The translations under genes were made by a program, and so were the position numbers. The notes under the pieces are model-generated. The model did not search any database and had not been told where the DNA came from. It saw only the letters and a list, made by a program, of their open reading frames with translations. From contig CM082576.2 of the NCBI GenBank assembly GCA_040954595.2, positions 8,122,001 to 8,186,000 of the forward strand: a stretch of DNA of 64,000 nt, read 5' to 3'. Origin of the DNA: Balanoglossus misakiensis. Lineage: Eukaryota; Hemichordata. Positions 28,760-40,866 of the stretch are shown piece by piece (the stretch's first letter is position 1; each line of letters starts with the position of its first letter).

Positions 28760-29375
28760 TATCACTCATAAATGTTATTTTATATATTTTATCCATATTC
28801 AATCTATCATCTTTGCATCACTTTCAAAAATTATGCTGCAGTGCATGTTTTTTACACTTTTTTAAAATCAGGCCCAACCACATCATATGAAGTTAAGATT
28901 GCCAGTTTTTTCCACGCTTGTGAAACTTTTTTCGCTTTTATTGTCCTATACGGTGTTCAACATCAGCCCTGAAATGCAAAAAGTACGCACTGTTCTCGGT
29001 GAATAAAATTAGTGCGTCACGTCACGTCACAAGTAGCACACGCCCTTCATGAAAAGATCGCCTCATATCATGTGATGTTTGATGTACTTGTCACGACTTT
29101 ACATATTTGCTCACCCTCACTTTTTATTTGAGTCTGTTGCCACCACGCATGTGTACGTGTGGATAGGCGCAAATACAATACAGCTAAACCGTCACTCCCC
29201 CATTGTGCCAGAAACATGTGAGTGCATCATGTGACACACCTTTCGTCGCTTGATCCCTGACCTTTGACCTGTTACTGCCAGAGTTATATTGTTCGAGAGA
29301 CTAGTCGTTGGGCGGCCTGCGTCGGGTTAGTTCCGCTAAAATCTGTCATTATTCTGTGAATTACCCGAAATAATA
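28760..29375. other. TRMT5-NPC2 intergenic region
   Basis: No coding exon is recognised. CACGTCACGTCAC near 29019 and the GC-rich tail before 29375 suggest the NPC2 promoter lies in the last few hundred bases. The motif is seen; its role is inferred. Confidence 0.4.
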
Positions 29376-31336
29376 ATGTCGAAAGCAATAGCGACGGTGG
29401 TTTTGCTTGTGGCGGTTGCCATGGCAGCAGGAAAGACCATCACCACCAAAGACTGTGGTAAGTTTTAACACTATGAATCAGAACATGGCGTGCCGTATTT
29501 GTGCACGTGAAAAAACCTTTGTAGTCATGTAATGGCACAGTACTACTAGTATTCACCAGTGTACTTAGCCCTGCGTACCAAGCCTGTCACCGAGGTAGTG
29601 GTGAGGTGAAATAGGCCTATACTGCTTGAGTTGAGCGACAAGAAACGTACCATAGGCCAGTAGGTCTACACGATAGACACTAGTGTGGTTTACACTGACA
29701 ATCTACCGAAATATCTCTTTTTGTGTTACCATCACGGACGACTATGAACCCTATGGTAAACCATAGTCCCTCTATTAGCCTACATAGAGGGACTGTGTAA
29801 ACAACACGGGTCATTTCAGGGAAGGTTCGGTGTACACGCAAGCACGGTTCGTTAATAAACTGTCTCACTTCCGTGAAAGATGTACATCATAATGACTGAC
29901 ACCGAAACAACCGTGCCGAAACCAAATGCACGCTAGTGGCTGATATGGTTTGTTCATGAATCTCCAGATAGCAGCGATATAGGCATAGGCCTATGATTGT
30001 TTCAGATAAAAGCTAGAGCGAAATATAATGTGGGTCATCATCTGGACCCAATTTAGCCAGATCAACAGCGCTGTGCCCAACTGCTCGATCTTGTAGGAAC
30101 CTATAACCAATAGGTTAACTAATTCGATCAACGTACATCCCGTTTCTCTCTCTATTACGAAAGCGGAACATGTTCCACTCAATATGCAATGACCCTGGTG
30201 GTATCACAAGGTACACATGAGCCAATCGCTGATGTCCGCTACTAGCATCCCGGTGCCGTCCTGGTGCCATTTGTACCTATCACAATGAAAAATTAACGAT
30301 CACATTCAAAGAATCTAATTTAACTGGACTTTTTACGGCAGCCCAGGTTCTAATGTAAAAGGCTTTTTAGCCACGATATTTATGAGATACTTTTGACTGC
30401 GCGCTTACAACTAAAGATGACGTTGTTGTAAAGACGACGAGGAAGAGAACGGCGACGACGACTAACGACGACGATGATAATGATGATGATGGAGATGGAG
30501 ATGTTGTACTGACGAAAATTATTCTTTTCTCCACAGCCTCTAGTCCACCTGGAAAGGGAGCTATTAAGAAGGTCGATGTGACCCCATGTGAGGCTGAACC
30601 TTGTCCTCTTCACAAAGGCAAAAATGTCACGGTCAATGTCACCTTTGTAGCAGGTATGGCACGGAGAGACATGCTACCCGTTGTGTTTGAGAGACAAACC
30701 AATATTGTTTTGCCTTGGTTTTGACAGAGAAGGAATGAATCTAGATTGTTAGAATGTAATTCGTTACCGTATACTATTTATTGCCGTAATTATACGCTCC
30801 TTATTTGCATCGCATTATACATGTCATCATATAGACACCTCAGATGCCGTAATGGTATGCATTGTATTCTCAGGTGAAAACGCCTCCGCGGCCAAATCGG
30901 TTGTCCACGGCATCATCGCTGACGTCCCCATTCCATTTCCGCTGCCGAACCCCGATGCCTGCAAATATGGCGGCTTGGCCTGTCCCCTGCAGAGCGGCAA
31001 GCAGTACGAATATTTTGCTGTTTTGTATGTCGAACCGGTGTATCCACAGGTAGATAGCCAGTCACACATTTCACTGATCATTTGGAATGAACGTCGAAGT
31101 TGAAATGGGGGGGGGGGGGGGTGCCAACACTATTTTCGATTCAATGGTGTTATGTTTGTGTTAGCGTTATTTATATTTTCCAATAGCAGTCTTTATCTGA
31201 GATATCTTTCACAGTTGTGAAGCTGACTGGTTTTCTTTTTTTCTTCCAGTTGAAACTCGTCGTGAAATGGGAAGTACAAGATGAAAAAGGAGTTGATTTA
31301 TTTTGCTTTGAAGCTCCTATTCAGATCGTTCCATAG
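29376..31336 (+). CDS. NPC2: NPC2-like lysosomal sterol-binding protein (ML domain, 4 exons)
   Basis: NPC2 binds cholesterol in the lysosome lumen and hands it to NPC1. Invertebrate relatives may bind other sterols or lipids. Exons 29376-29457, 30537-30653, 30874-31049 and 31250-31336 join in phases 1, 1 and 0 to 153 aa (human 151). Residues 1-18 form a signal peptide (hydrophobic VVLLVAVAMAA). The mature ML domain has exactly six cysteines (27, 45, 50, 96, 103, 144), as needed for the three family disulfides. Possible N-glycosylation sites are NVT at 57, NVT at 61 and NAS at 69. The C-terminal strand FCFEAPIQIV is typical. Intron 1 carries a degenerate GAC/GAT tract just before exon 2. The gene looks intact. 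Many invertebrates have several NPC2 paralogues, so one-to-one orthology with vertebrate NPC2 is not shown. Confidence 0.93.
29751..29797. repeat. Compound hairpin (two adjacent inverted repeats) in NPC2 intron 1
   Basis: CTATGGT-AA-ACCATAG (29751-29766) runs directly into GTCCCTCTAT, an 8-nt loop and ATAGAGGGAC (29766-29793). The arm TAGAGGGACTGTG recurs in a second hairpin at 63230-63260, which suggests a dispersed short inverted-repeat element. Confidence 0.75.
30430..30503. repeat. Degenerate GAC/GAT-rich tract in NPC2 intron 1
   Basis: Imperfect GAC, GAT and GGAGAT units just upstream of exon 2, of the same triplet family as the tracts at 3.5 and 7.6 kb. Confidence 0.8.
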
Positions 31337-33404
31337 TTGGGATGTCTGAGTCATCGCAAAACACCAATGAAATGCATACAATGGGGACTGAATCTGTCTA
31401 TTACAAGAGGAAGAAGTTTAAGCACGTTCTTCACAAGGGGGCAAAGTCGCTCAATTTTAACATTATTTAGATTATTTTATTTTATTTCGGTGCTTACTGA
31501 AATATGCTTAATGACCGGTTGTGATAACTCAGTCACACCATGTATGTGGACGAAACATGAAAATACCACTACAACACAATTTTTTGGTGTTGCCCGAAAT
31601 ACAACGATCGTAGTATTCATGTCCATGTACGGGGCGCGAGTTTAATCGTGAGAGTCGGTCAGTGAACATGTTTTGGCAAACAGAACAACAATATGCACTA
31701 ACCATTGGCAGAAAAATCTAAAAAAATCAGGCATTTAAAAATGAGCGATTTTCCCCTTTACTCACTAGTGCAGAAAAGAAACGGCGATGCTTGTTATCCA
31801 CATCGTTTGTTGGACCCCTAATACTTAGACCATGTAGTTTTCAAGAACAGACAGTCTAAATTTTATATTGGTGTCATGGTTGTTTAACCAGAAATTGGCA
31901 ACTTTTAGCCTTGCAAAAGATTAATATCACCTTAATTCAATTTCTAAAAGTCATCGGTATCTTAATCAAAACGGGGGCTTCGATCAAACCGAATATTTGC
32001 TCCATTGAGAGTACTTAAAATATCAACATTTTAAAAATGTATCGTCATAAACATACTGTACCAATAATTTCACTCGGACTCGACAAGGTTGATCGCCCTT
32101 GCTTCCTTTCATAAATGTCGATATGCGATCAACTAATCTGATGTCCAAAACGATGAGATCATGCAATAATTGCGACGCATCGCGCCGCATGAACATCCTT
32201 ACTCCTGTACAACCGCGAAGTAAAAGTAAATTTCAGACTGAAAAGTAAATGGTGAATAAAAGTGACCGATTGTTGAAGTTGTAGATTGGTGTTGTGTGCG
32301 TGGTAAGATGTGCCAATGTTGTTTAGCAATATATGGTGTGTTGAATGCTGTTCATTTGTGATTCTGGTGTGATGTCAGAGCCATGGTATTTATTACACAA
32401 ACGACGTTGAACACAGAGATAAAGTACAGCCGCACCCATTCCAAATCTCGTGGGATATGTAGTTATGGTCGGGGGTTTCAATCTTAGTATTGCCGTTGGC
32501 CTTGGAAGAAGGTGTGTACCAAAGGTTCACATGTTGGCGAGTCGTCCTTCCGATAAAACACATTCCGAAAAATGACGAAGACGTATTTTTTCACGTTTTG
32601 TGTTTGAACATGATTTTAACTTTAGTAAGTGCTGTGATATCTTCAAAACGAAAAGAATCAGTCGCAGGCGTAGCCTACATGTAGAGACCCTACTATAATA
32701 GTTCAGCTTTCCATGGCAACTTTTGACGAAGAATTTCGATAAGATTTCCGCAACAAAAGTGTACAAAACACAATTTCCTTGCTTCGTGAGTGTGCTAGTA
32801 CAGGTTAGTCTCGTACCTTGATGACGTCGACATTTTATGAACCAATCATTAGAGAAGAAACGGGAAACTTTGAATAGTTTTAGGCTTTAGGCCAGCAGGC
32901 GAAATATCTGCTTTTATAGGGGTAGGCCTTCAAAACTAGTTATGCGCGATAATCCACATAACATTTGCATACAGATATTAGTGTCATACTTTATTAAACC
33001 CCGTTGGATGGAGGTGATGTTGGACATCGATGTGCTGCAGTTGTCATGCGCGTGAGAAACTAGTGCAGGCCTAAGCTATGGCCCTAGGCTATAATTGGTT
33101 TTGGAAATAAAACAAAGCAAAAAAGGCCAAACTTGGTAAAAACCAGTAGGGACTAGGGAACATATATTCTGTTTGTAGCTGATAGGGTCAACATCAGGTC
33201 AAGCTGAGAGCGACCGGGTCACAGTTATTTTACGAAGGACATATGAGATTTGAACCTCTAAGTTAGGTGGACCTGCATTATTTCAAGGCCGGTAAGACAG
33301 CGTATACACACACACTGACTCTTAGCTCTGGGTACAAGCTTTCTCAATACGATCACTGTCGAGGCGATTTCGGCATAAAAACGAACAGAGCTGTATCGCA
33401 AACG
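31337..33404. other. NPC2 3' region and upstream of the BEN/recombinase locus
   Basis: Contains the NPC2 3' UTR, with candidate AATAAA at 32255-32260, and presumably the promoter of the next gene. Short open frames present here show no family similarity. An in-frame upstream Met at 33267 would extend the next gene by 46 residues. Confidence 0.4.
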
Positions 33405-36400
33405 ATGGAAGACACGAGTGGATTTTCCGATTCTGTCGAAGTCCCACTGAAAAACAGCGTAACTATCGTCGTCGAGGACAGTAACGGATGCTGCAGGTTG
33501 ACAGAGTCTGGATTTCCTCTCGGATGCTTGAGAGATCAAGGTAATTTATTCAAATATTCAACCGGGTGTTTATGAGCGAAAAAAATATACTTCACAGGCA
33601 GAGATATTCCTGTCGATTCGAGAAAATTGCAGATAAGGCGTTGTTTATAGATGTTTTGAAGTCTGGAACGCTTTTCTACAGACAATAATGGTGAGCGTTA
33701 TCTCTCCCTTTGGTGATTGTGAGAGCGCGAGCGAGGTCACCTAAGGGTATTATTTTACATACACGACAAGGCCGTAACCCCCTAAGTTAGTGAAAAGAAG
33801 CACTCGGCCGTGATTCTATTGTTTTGCCTTCCACGGTTCCATGACAAGGCAGGCGAAACAAGTTGAAAATCGATACAAGGACAGATTGTTGAATACAAAC
33901 TCGGGCCTATTAGCCTTCGGAGAGACATTGACTGACCATATACTTGATAGTTTTTTCAAAGACTCACCTCGCAGGTAGAAAATAAAAAGAAATCAACAAC
34001 ATGTCAACAACAAACCCTATTGTACAGTACTGAGTCAGAGGATTTATTATATTCAGGCTGTGAAATTTCATCATGTAGTCCTATTGGCAAAAGTACGAGG
34101 AACCAGTTTATTTATACATTGCAAAACACATAATAAATTGCAACATAGAAAGTGGAATAGAAATATACAAGCAAAGAACAAAAAATATTAGGTTCCAGTT
34201 TTAAAATGTTTCAAAAATATGTTAGCTGCAAGGTCAGAAAAGTTTTAAAATCTGGAGAAAATATTTCCTTTAACTTGGGCCACTATATGTAATTTCAGAT
34301 ATTTAACCAGTATTTTTGTTTTGTGATCTAATTCTGAAATACACCATGTAATCACTAGCAACAGTGTTTGGCATGCATTCAGATCTTTAAAATAAAATTC
34401 AATTAAGTTGGCTTTCTATGAGTATGATTACACCATCCTCTCTCACTTCTGTTGGCTATTCAGAGTGCCATGAGTTCTGGAGTTTTGCATCAGAGAAGAA
34501 ATTAATTGCTGGCATCTGCAGCATCTTTGAGAGAACATGCCAGCAACTGGTTAGAGAAACAAAGGAGGGAACTGCATCTACGAAAGGTGAGCTGCTGCCC
34601 CCCCCCCCCCCCCCGAATTTTTTTTGTCACAGATCAAGATAGTACATTACTGTCATACAACGAGACCACATCTGTTATCTGAGAATAGTAACTATCCATT
34701 ATTTAGTAATTGAATGCTGAAGGATTATTATTTGTTGATAAAATTAGATACATGGGCACAACAAAAAAAGCTGTTGGTATGAGACTTGTGTGGTTCTGTA
34801 AAAAAAATTCTTTTTGAAGCATTTTTTTCTAACCGTAGTCTGACGATAACTTTGTTAGTTTATTTACTTGCAAATCAAAGAAATGAAGAATGGAGACTAA
34901 TGTCAATCAACTTTCTAACCTATGAAACAATTCCCAGAGAAAAATGAACTCATCAACTTCCTGTGCCGCAGTGGCGCCGTGCGACTCAAGTTCACCGACC
35001 TGGCGACCATCATCAATCAGAGGCGGAAAGAAGTGGCCAGGAGAAGTGGCGCGACTCCGGAACTGCCGGTCGCCAGCAGAGACACAACACCGCACATTTA
35101 CGAACCACCACCACCACTGCAGCCACAGCCAGCGTACCAGTGGGCAGTGGTCCAGGAAAATCAGTATCCATCGTCACAGAGTGTGGAGTCGGAGCACTTG
35201 AGCAGAGAGCACCAGGAGAGGTGGACGTCGGAGACAAGTATTGCCGACATCGCCAGACGGGCCCCAACGCCCGGGGAAGCCGGGCCCAGCCAGCTGACAC
35301 TCATACGGAAATTTCTCATATCAGCCAAACAAGGTAAATGGGAATCTGAATGCATGGATTTATATTAAGTTGATGCTCTGGGGCTTGTGCATATATTGTT
35401 GATACAGCATTTGAGGCAATTATTAGTCTTTTGAATCCCGACCTGCCAGCGTATGTGTTTGTATGTGACTCTGTGCAAGCCCTGGTTGTCTGCCAAGAAG
35501 TAAATAATCCCAAATCCGTGTAGGAAATCCTGGTATTTATGCACATATCAAATGAAAACAGGAAATTTTGCTATGTATCTCTGTTTTGCAGTCAGAGGGG
35601 TTTTCTTCCACTGGGCTTTACTGATTCGGGTAAATGTGGGGTTTTTCTCTCTCAGATGACCAAGAGAAGTCCAATAAAGAGACAGAAACGCTTCATGAAA
35701 TGGATGTATCGGATGATGAAATGTCAGAAGACAATGTCCCTGAAGAGGAGGAGGAAGAAGTCCACATTGGACAGAAACGCAAGGTATGATTGGTTGATTT
35801 TTGACAGTGAATGTTTTGGTAGTGTGTGCATTAGAAATGATGGTAGCAGTTAAACACACGCAAATAGAAATTTTGAGGCAGCTAATAAGAATACATGTGA
35901 TATTCACATGTTACTGTCCATTGACAGCGAGATAGCATAACTCTGAAATATAACTGAGGTTTGCAATATTAAGAGAAGACAGATCAGAGGCATAGCAGGA
36001 CACACTGACAGCACTTTGTGGATTTTTTATTGAATTTGAATTGTTGTTTTTTTACATTGTGTTTTGGCAAATTCATTGAAAACTGTGTGTTGCTTTAACT
36101 GCAATGGTAAATGTATGCTCAGACAACAATAGGACAGATTAGAAATATACCCCCTTGCCCCAAGTATGTTCAGACAACAATAGGACAGATTAGAAATATA
36201 CCCCCTTGCCCCAAATGAAAGGTTGATCTGTGTCTTTTTCAAACACTTCAAAAACCTTCAGAAAGGCAACACAGTAAAGAATGGGCTTTTGCAAACTTGC
36301 AGAGTTTATTACACATACATAGTATTTTTGATTTGTGTAGATTTACTGTTTTGTCTTGTATTATATTATTTGTACTATGGTGTTTACTGACTTTCACACA

Positions 36401-38272
36401 CAAATAATTCACAGCACTATCCACGGTCCATTTTTTACTGATCAATGATCGACAAAAATGTGAGGGTCAAAGTGCAATTAGTGTTACTCTTCCACGCGCG
36501 TGTATATATTCCGAACTGACTGCAGCAACTTGAAGGGATGCACGGAGAATACAGTCTGTGGCATTCTGTTTTTCTATAGTACTGGTAAGTTGCCCTATTT
36601 ATTTGTCTAACCCTTTAGGGAAGAGAGTTGCCACATAACATTTGCTCAGTTTAGACTGATATTTGAATGTATTCGTTTCACTTCATGCTTCTTCGACATG
36701 TTGAGTCACCACAGCACAGGTCAATGTTTTCAAATAATTAAATCTCTTCATTGTAAATTATATACATGTAAATTGAACATACTGTTCTGTGATGACATGT
36801 CTACCGTTATGTGCTTTTGATGGACTTGCACATCATCAGTGGCAACTGAGAGTTACATGTAGCTCACACTGGCTCACCTGTTTGAGTGCTTTAATTCAAC
36901 ATATCTGTCAAAATGTCACCAGTTTGGAAACACTCTTCAAATCAGTGAAAGTTTGCAAAAGCCCATCTGTGTTTTTTTTCTTCTTCTCGCATTTCTGAAA
37001 TACTTGTAGTACAGAAATAAGTGAACCCTGTTTTGAAGTGACACTGTAACTATACTTTTAATGTCAGGTCTGTTTTATAGCAATTAGCAAAGCTATCACC
37101 TCTCAATCTTTCACGTATCATGGGTGTATGTTTGAAACAGTACTACAACAGTGGACTTTTATTTCTTTCCAGCAAAACCTGACAGTACTTGTTAGTACCG
37201 AAGAGTTCCCAAATGAGTTCATGGATGTTGTGGTGCCAAGATCAGAACTCCAGCACGCAGAGAGGAAAGCTTTACGTGCTGGTGACTATTTTGGTGAGTT
37301 CTAATACTAATGGCTACAATGCAGGCATTGCCATTTGGTGTAATGTCCTTTGAAGAGACAGTTCACCTTTTTACTTTGTACCACGCCACACCACACCACA
37401 TTACACCACACCTCAGGTGCAGTCTGGGATGTGATTGGCATTTCCATACACTGATGATGGAGCGAGGATTGCTACAGCAAGATTGCATTTATTTACTCAG
37501 GTTATTTGTCTCTGCATTGTCACATGGTGAAGTTCTGAAAAGTTAGCCAAGAAATCTGTATTCTGCACACAAAAACTGGCCATAGTTAGGTACATGTAAT
37601 AGTATAGCTACCTTCCTACAGTTGGGTGATCTAGTCATCTCCAGACTGAGTTGGAGTGGTTGTACACCAGTCAATATCGAGCACTTGAAATTCATTGCAT
37701 TAATGATGCAATTGTATAAAGCTCGCATGTGAGTGAAATATCATAATTTCTATCCCACCAGGAACACTCCTGAACGATGTCATCGACATGGTGTTCACAA
37801 AGAAGGAGCTGGCCAATTCAGGCGGTCTCGGTTTCAGAAAAAGAGGTCCTTCGGCAAAGGATCATGAGAGACCACCGCTGGACCAACACAGGGTTGACGC
37901 AATCAGAAGTGAGTCCATTTACTTTGCTATTCTTGGCTGGAGACGTAACAGCCATTTGACAACTAGTGCACCTCTCTGAACAAATTGGTGGTTTCCTGTG
38001 TGGGCCAATTAACACAGAGAGATCCATGATACATTCAACTTCAATACATGCACAGATACAGGTAGATACTCAGTTGACTCATGTATTTTTTCCTCTCTTC
38101 TGTTGATGTAGCGTACATAACCAAGAAGGCACAGGAGAGGGGTGTGAACAGCATGGACCCCATCAATTTTAACAGGAAATTCACAGCCAAAATGGGCAAC
38201 GCAAGGAGGGACAGAAAGAAAATGAAAATGTTGTCCAAAAGTTCGCCCGGTGGTACTTGGCCACACAGTTGA
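33405..38272 (+). CDS. BEN-domain protein, short isoform (7 exons)
   Basis: Exons 33405-33540, 34464-34586, 34938-35333, 35656-35783, 37173-37293, 37762-37908 and 38112-38272 join in frame to 403 aa. The first 261 residues match no family I know. They include a basic patch (INQRRKEVARR), a Pro-rich run and a very acidic segment (PEEEEEE) before the basic end GQKRK. The last three exons form a BEN domain: VVVPRSELQHAERKAL, then GGTLLNDVIDMVFTKKELA, a basic GFRKRG loop, then PPLDQHRVDAIRTYI. BEN domains bind DNA or chromatin proteins, so a nuclear transcription role is likely. The tail is strongly basic (RRDRKKMKM), stop at 38270-38272. The Met at 33405 was chosen over 33267 for position only; the true start is uncertain. 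The first four exons also fit the recombinase-like exons downstream. Confidence 0.72.
36113..36214. repeat. 51-bp tandem duplication (two copies) in an intron
   Basis: Units 36113-36163 and 36164-36214 are almost identical; the visible difference is GCTC versus GTTC near the start. It lies in the long intron between the acidic exon and the first BEN exon. Confidence 0.9.
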
Positions 38273-38721
38273 CAGGGCTAATTCATACGTCCCAAAGAGT
38301 GATGTTCAAATTTTCCCAAGAAGACGTGTGTTTGCGTTTATGTTGATTTTTATCACCTGCACTGATATGGGATCTCATTGGTGGAAATTTGACCAATAGC
38401 AAGAGTGACTGAGATGTCGAGTTGGCAGCGTTCAAAACCATCAAAGTGAAGACGCTGGTTTCAGTGCATGATTTCTGCATACTGGAGCAAGTTGGGCTGA
38501 TTGACTGGCAGAGTCAAATATTACTTAATGGAGATGTGTGACATATCTCTCTCTTCCATCATACACACCTGTTCACATCAAACTTCACCAGGGCTGAGTC
38601 TATAGTGTGACACTCTTTACAAGTTTTTAGTGTTTTGTACACATTATTATAAACTGTTTGGCAAATTTAAATGCCTATGAACAACTTTTGAAATGTATTC
38701 TATTTCAGTACTATTCCATGA

Positions 38722-38727
38722 AATAAA
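38722..38727 (+). terminator. Polyadenylation signal of the BEN isoform, copy 1
   Basis: AATAAA 450 bp after the BEN-isoform stop. It supports a real 3' end before the recombinase-like exons. The same signal recurs in copy 2 at 40605-40610. Confidence 0.55.
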
Positions 38728-38983
38728 ATAACCTTTTTCCGTGATGATCCGTGTCCAATGTAACAGATATACCTGTGCAGTGTGTGATACAAAGCTTGAT
38801 CTTTTATCAGAATATAAAGTTTTATCAGTGTAAGTAATTTATGAAGTAATACAAATTTGTTACCACATACAATGTTAATGTTGTGCTCTGTATCAAGACA
38901 GTCGGGTTCAGGGTTTCAGATCAACCATCATATTACCATTGTTTTTTAAAAATTGAATCCCATCCTATACTGTATAGTTTCAG

Positions 38984-39169
38984 GACACCCGGTTTGCGCC
39001 GCCGGTCACCGACGTCGAAGTGCAAGCCCGAGCCCTGAACTCCCAGCACTCCGCCATCCCCATCCACACGCAGCGTCGCAACCGCTGGGCCGTGCGACTC
39101 TTCAACACCTGGGCGGCGGTCCGCAAGAGCCGGAGCTTGGACGCTGCCGACGAGGCGCACGTCGACAAG
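38984..39169 (+). other. Truncated first recombinase-like exon, now a potential cassette exon
   Basis: It encodes 62 residues (DTRFAPP to AHVDK), identical to the first half of the exon at 40867-41250. The duplication junction replaces the rest of the exon with AAG|GTGAGT, a consensus donor. The piece is 186 nt with phase 0 at both ends. It could therefore splice in frame to the intact copy or to the exon at 41556, or be ignored. Whether it is transcribed is unknown. Confidence 0.6.
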
Positions 39170-39644
39170 GTGAGTGGTGAGTTCTAATACTAATGGCTAC
39201 AATGCAGGCATTGCCATTTGGTGTAATGTCCTTTGAAGAGACAGTTCACCTTTTTACTTTGTACCACGCCACACCACACCACATTACACCACACCTCAGG
39301 TGCAGTCTGGGATGTGATTGGCATTTCCATACACTGATGATGGAGCGAGGATTGCTACAGCAAGATTGCATTTATTTACTCAGGTTATTTGTCTCTGCAT
39401 TGTCACATGGTGAAGTTCTGAAAAGTTAGCCAAGAAATCTGTATTCTGCACACAAAAACTGGCCATAGTTAGGTACATGTAATAGTATAGCTACCTTCCT
39501 ACAGTTGGGTGATCTAGTCATCTCCAGACTGAGTTGGAGTGGTTGTACACCAGTCAATATCGAGCACTTGAAATTCATTGCATTAATGATGCAATTGTAT
39601 AAAGCTCGCATGTGAGTGAAATATCATAATTTCTATCCCACCAG

Positions 39645-40155
39645 GAACACTCCTGAACGATGTCATCGACATGGTGTTCACAAAGAAGGAGCTGGCCAAT
39701 TCAGGCGGTCTCGGTTTCAGAAAAAGAGGTCCTTCGGCAAAGGATCATGAGAGACCACCGCTGGACCAACACAGGGTTGACGCAATCAGAAGTGAGTCCA
39801 TTTACTTTGCTATTCTTGGCTGGAGACGTAACAGCCATTTGACAACTAGTGCACCTCTCTGAACAAATTGGTGGTTTCCTGTGTGGGCCAATTAACACAG
39901 AGAGATCCATGATACATTCAACTTCAATACATGCACAGATACAGGTAGATACTCAGTTGACTCATGTATTTTTTCCTCTCTTCTGTTGATGTAGCGTACA
40001 TAACCAAGAAGGCACAGGAGAGGGGTGTGAACAGCATGGACCCCATCAATTTTAACAGGAAATTCACAGCCAAAATGGGCAACGCAAGGAGGGACAGAAA
40101 GAAAATGAAAATGTTGTCCAAAAGTTCGCCCGGTGGTACTTGGCCACACAGTTGA
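39645..40155 (+). pseudogene. Second copy of the last two BEN exons
   Basis: Exons 39645-39791 and 39995-40155 repeat those at 37762-37908 and 38112-38272. The first BEN exon (37173-37293) is not duplicated, so this copy is usable only as an alternative 3' end spliced from the single upstream exon. Its coding sequence is intact. It is called a partial duplicate rather than a dead gene. Confidence 0.6.
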
Positions 40156-40866
40156 CAGGGCTAATTCATACGTCCCAAAGAGTGATGTTCAAATTTTCCC
40201 AAGAAGACGTGTGTTTGCGTTTATGTTGATTTTTATCACCTGCACTGATATGGGATCTCATTGGTGGAAATTTGACCAATAGCAAGAGTGACTGAGATGT
40301 CGAGTTGGCAGCGTTCAAAACCATCAAAGTGAAGACGCTGGTTTCAGTGCATGATTTCTGCATACTGGAGCAAGTTGGGCTGATTGACTGGCAGAGTCAA
40401 ATATTACTTAATGGAGATGTGTGACATATCTCTCTCTTCCATCATACACACCTGTTCACATCAAACTTCACCAGGGCTGAGTCTATAGTGTGACACTCTT
40501 TACAAGTTTTTAGTGTTTTGTACACATTATTATAAACTGTTTGGCAAATTTAAATGCCTATGAACAACTTTTGAAATGTATTCTATTTCAGTACTATTCC
40601 ATGAAATAAAATAACCTTTTTCCGTGATGATCCGTGTCCAATGTAACAGATATACCTGTGCAGTGTGTGATACAAAGCTTGATCTTTTATCAGAATATAA
40701 AGTTTTATCAGTGTAAGTAATTTATGAAGTAATACAAATTTGTTACCACATACAATGTTAATGTTGTGCTCTGTATCAAGACAGTCGGGTTCAGGGTTTC
40801 AGATCAACCATCATATTACCATTGTTTTTTAAAAATTGAATCCCATCCTATACTGTATAGTTTCAG

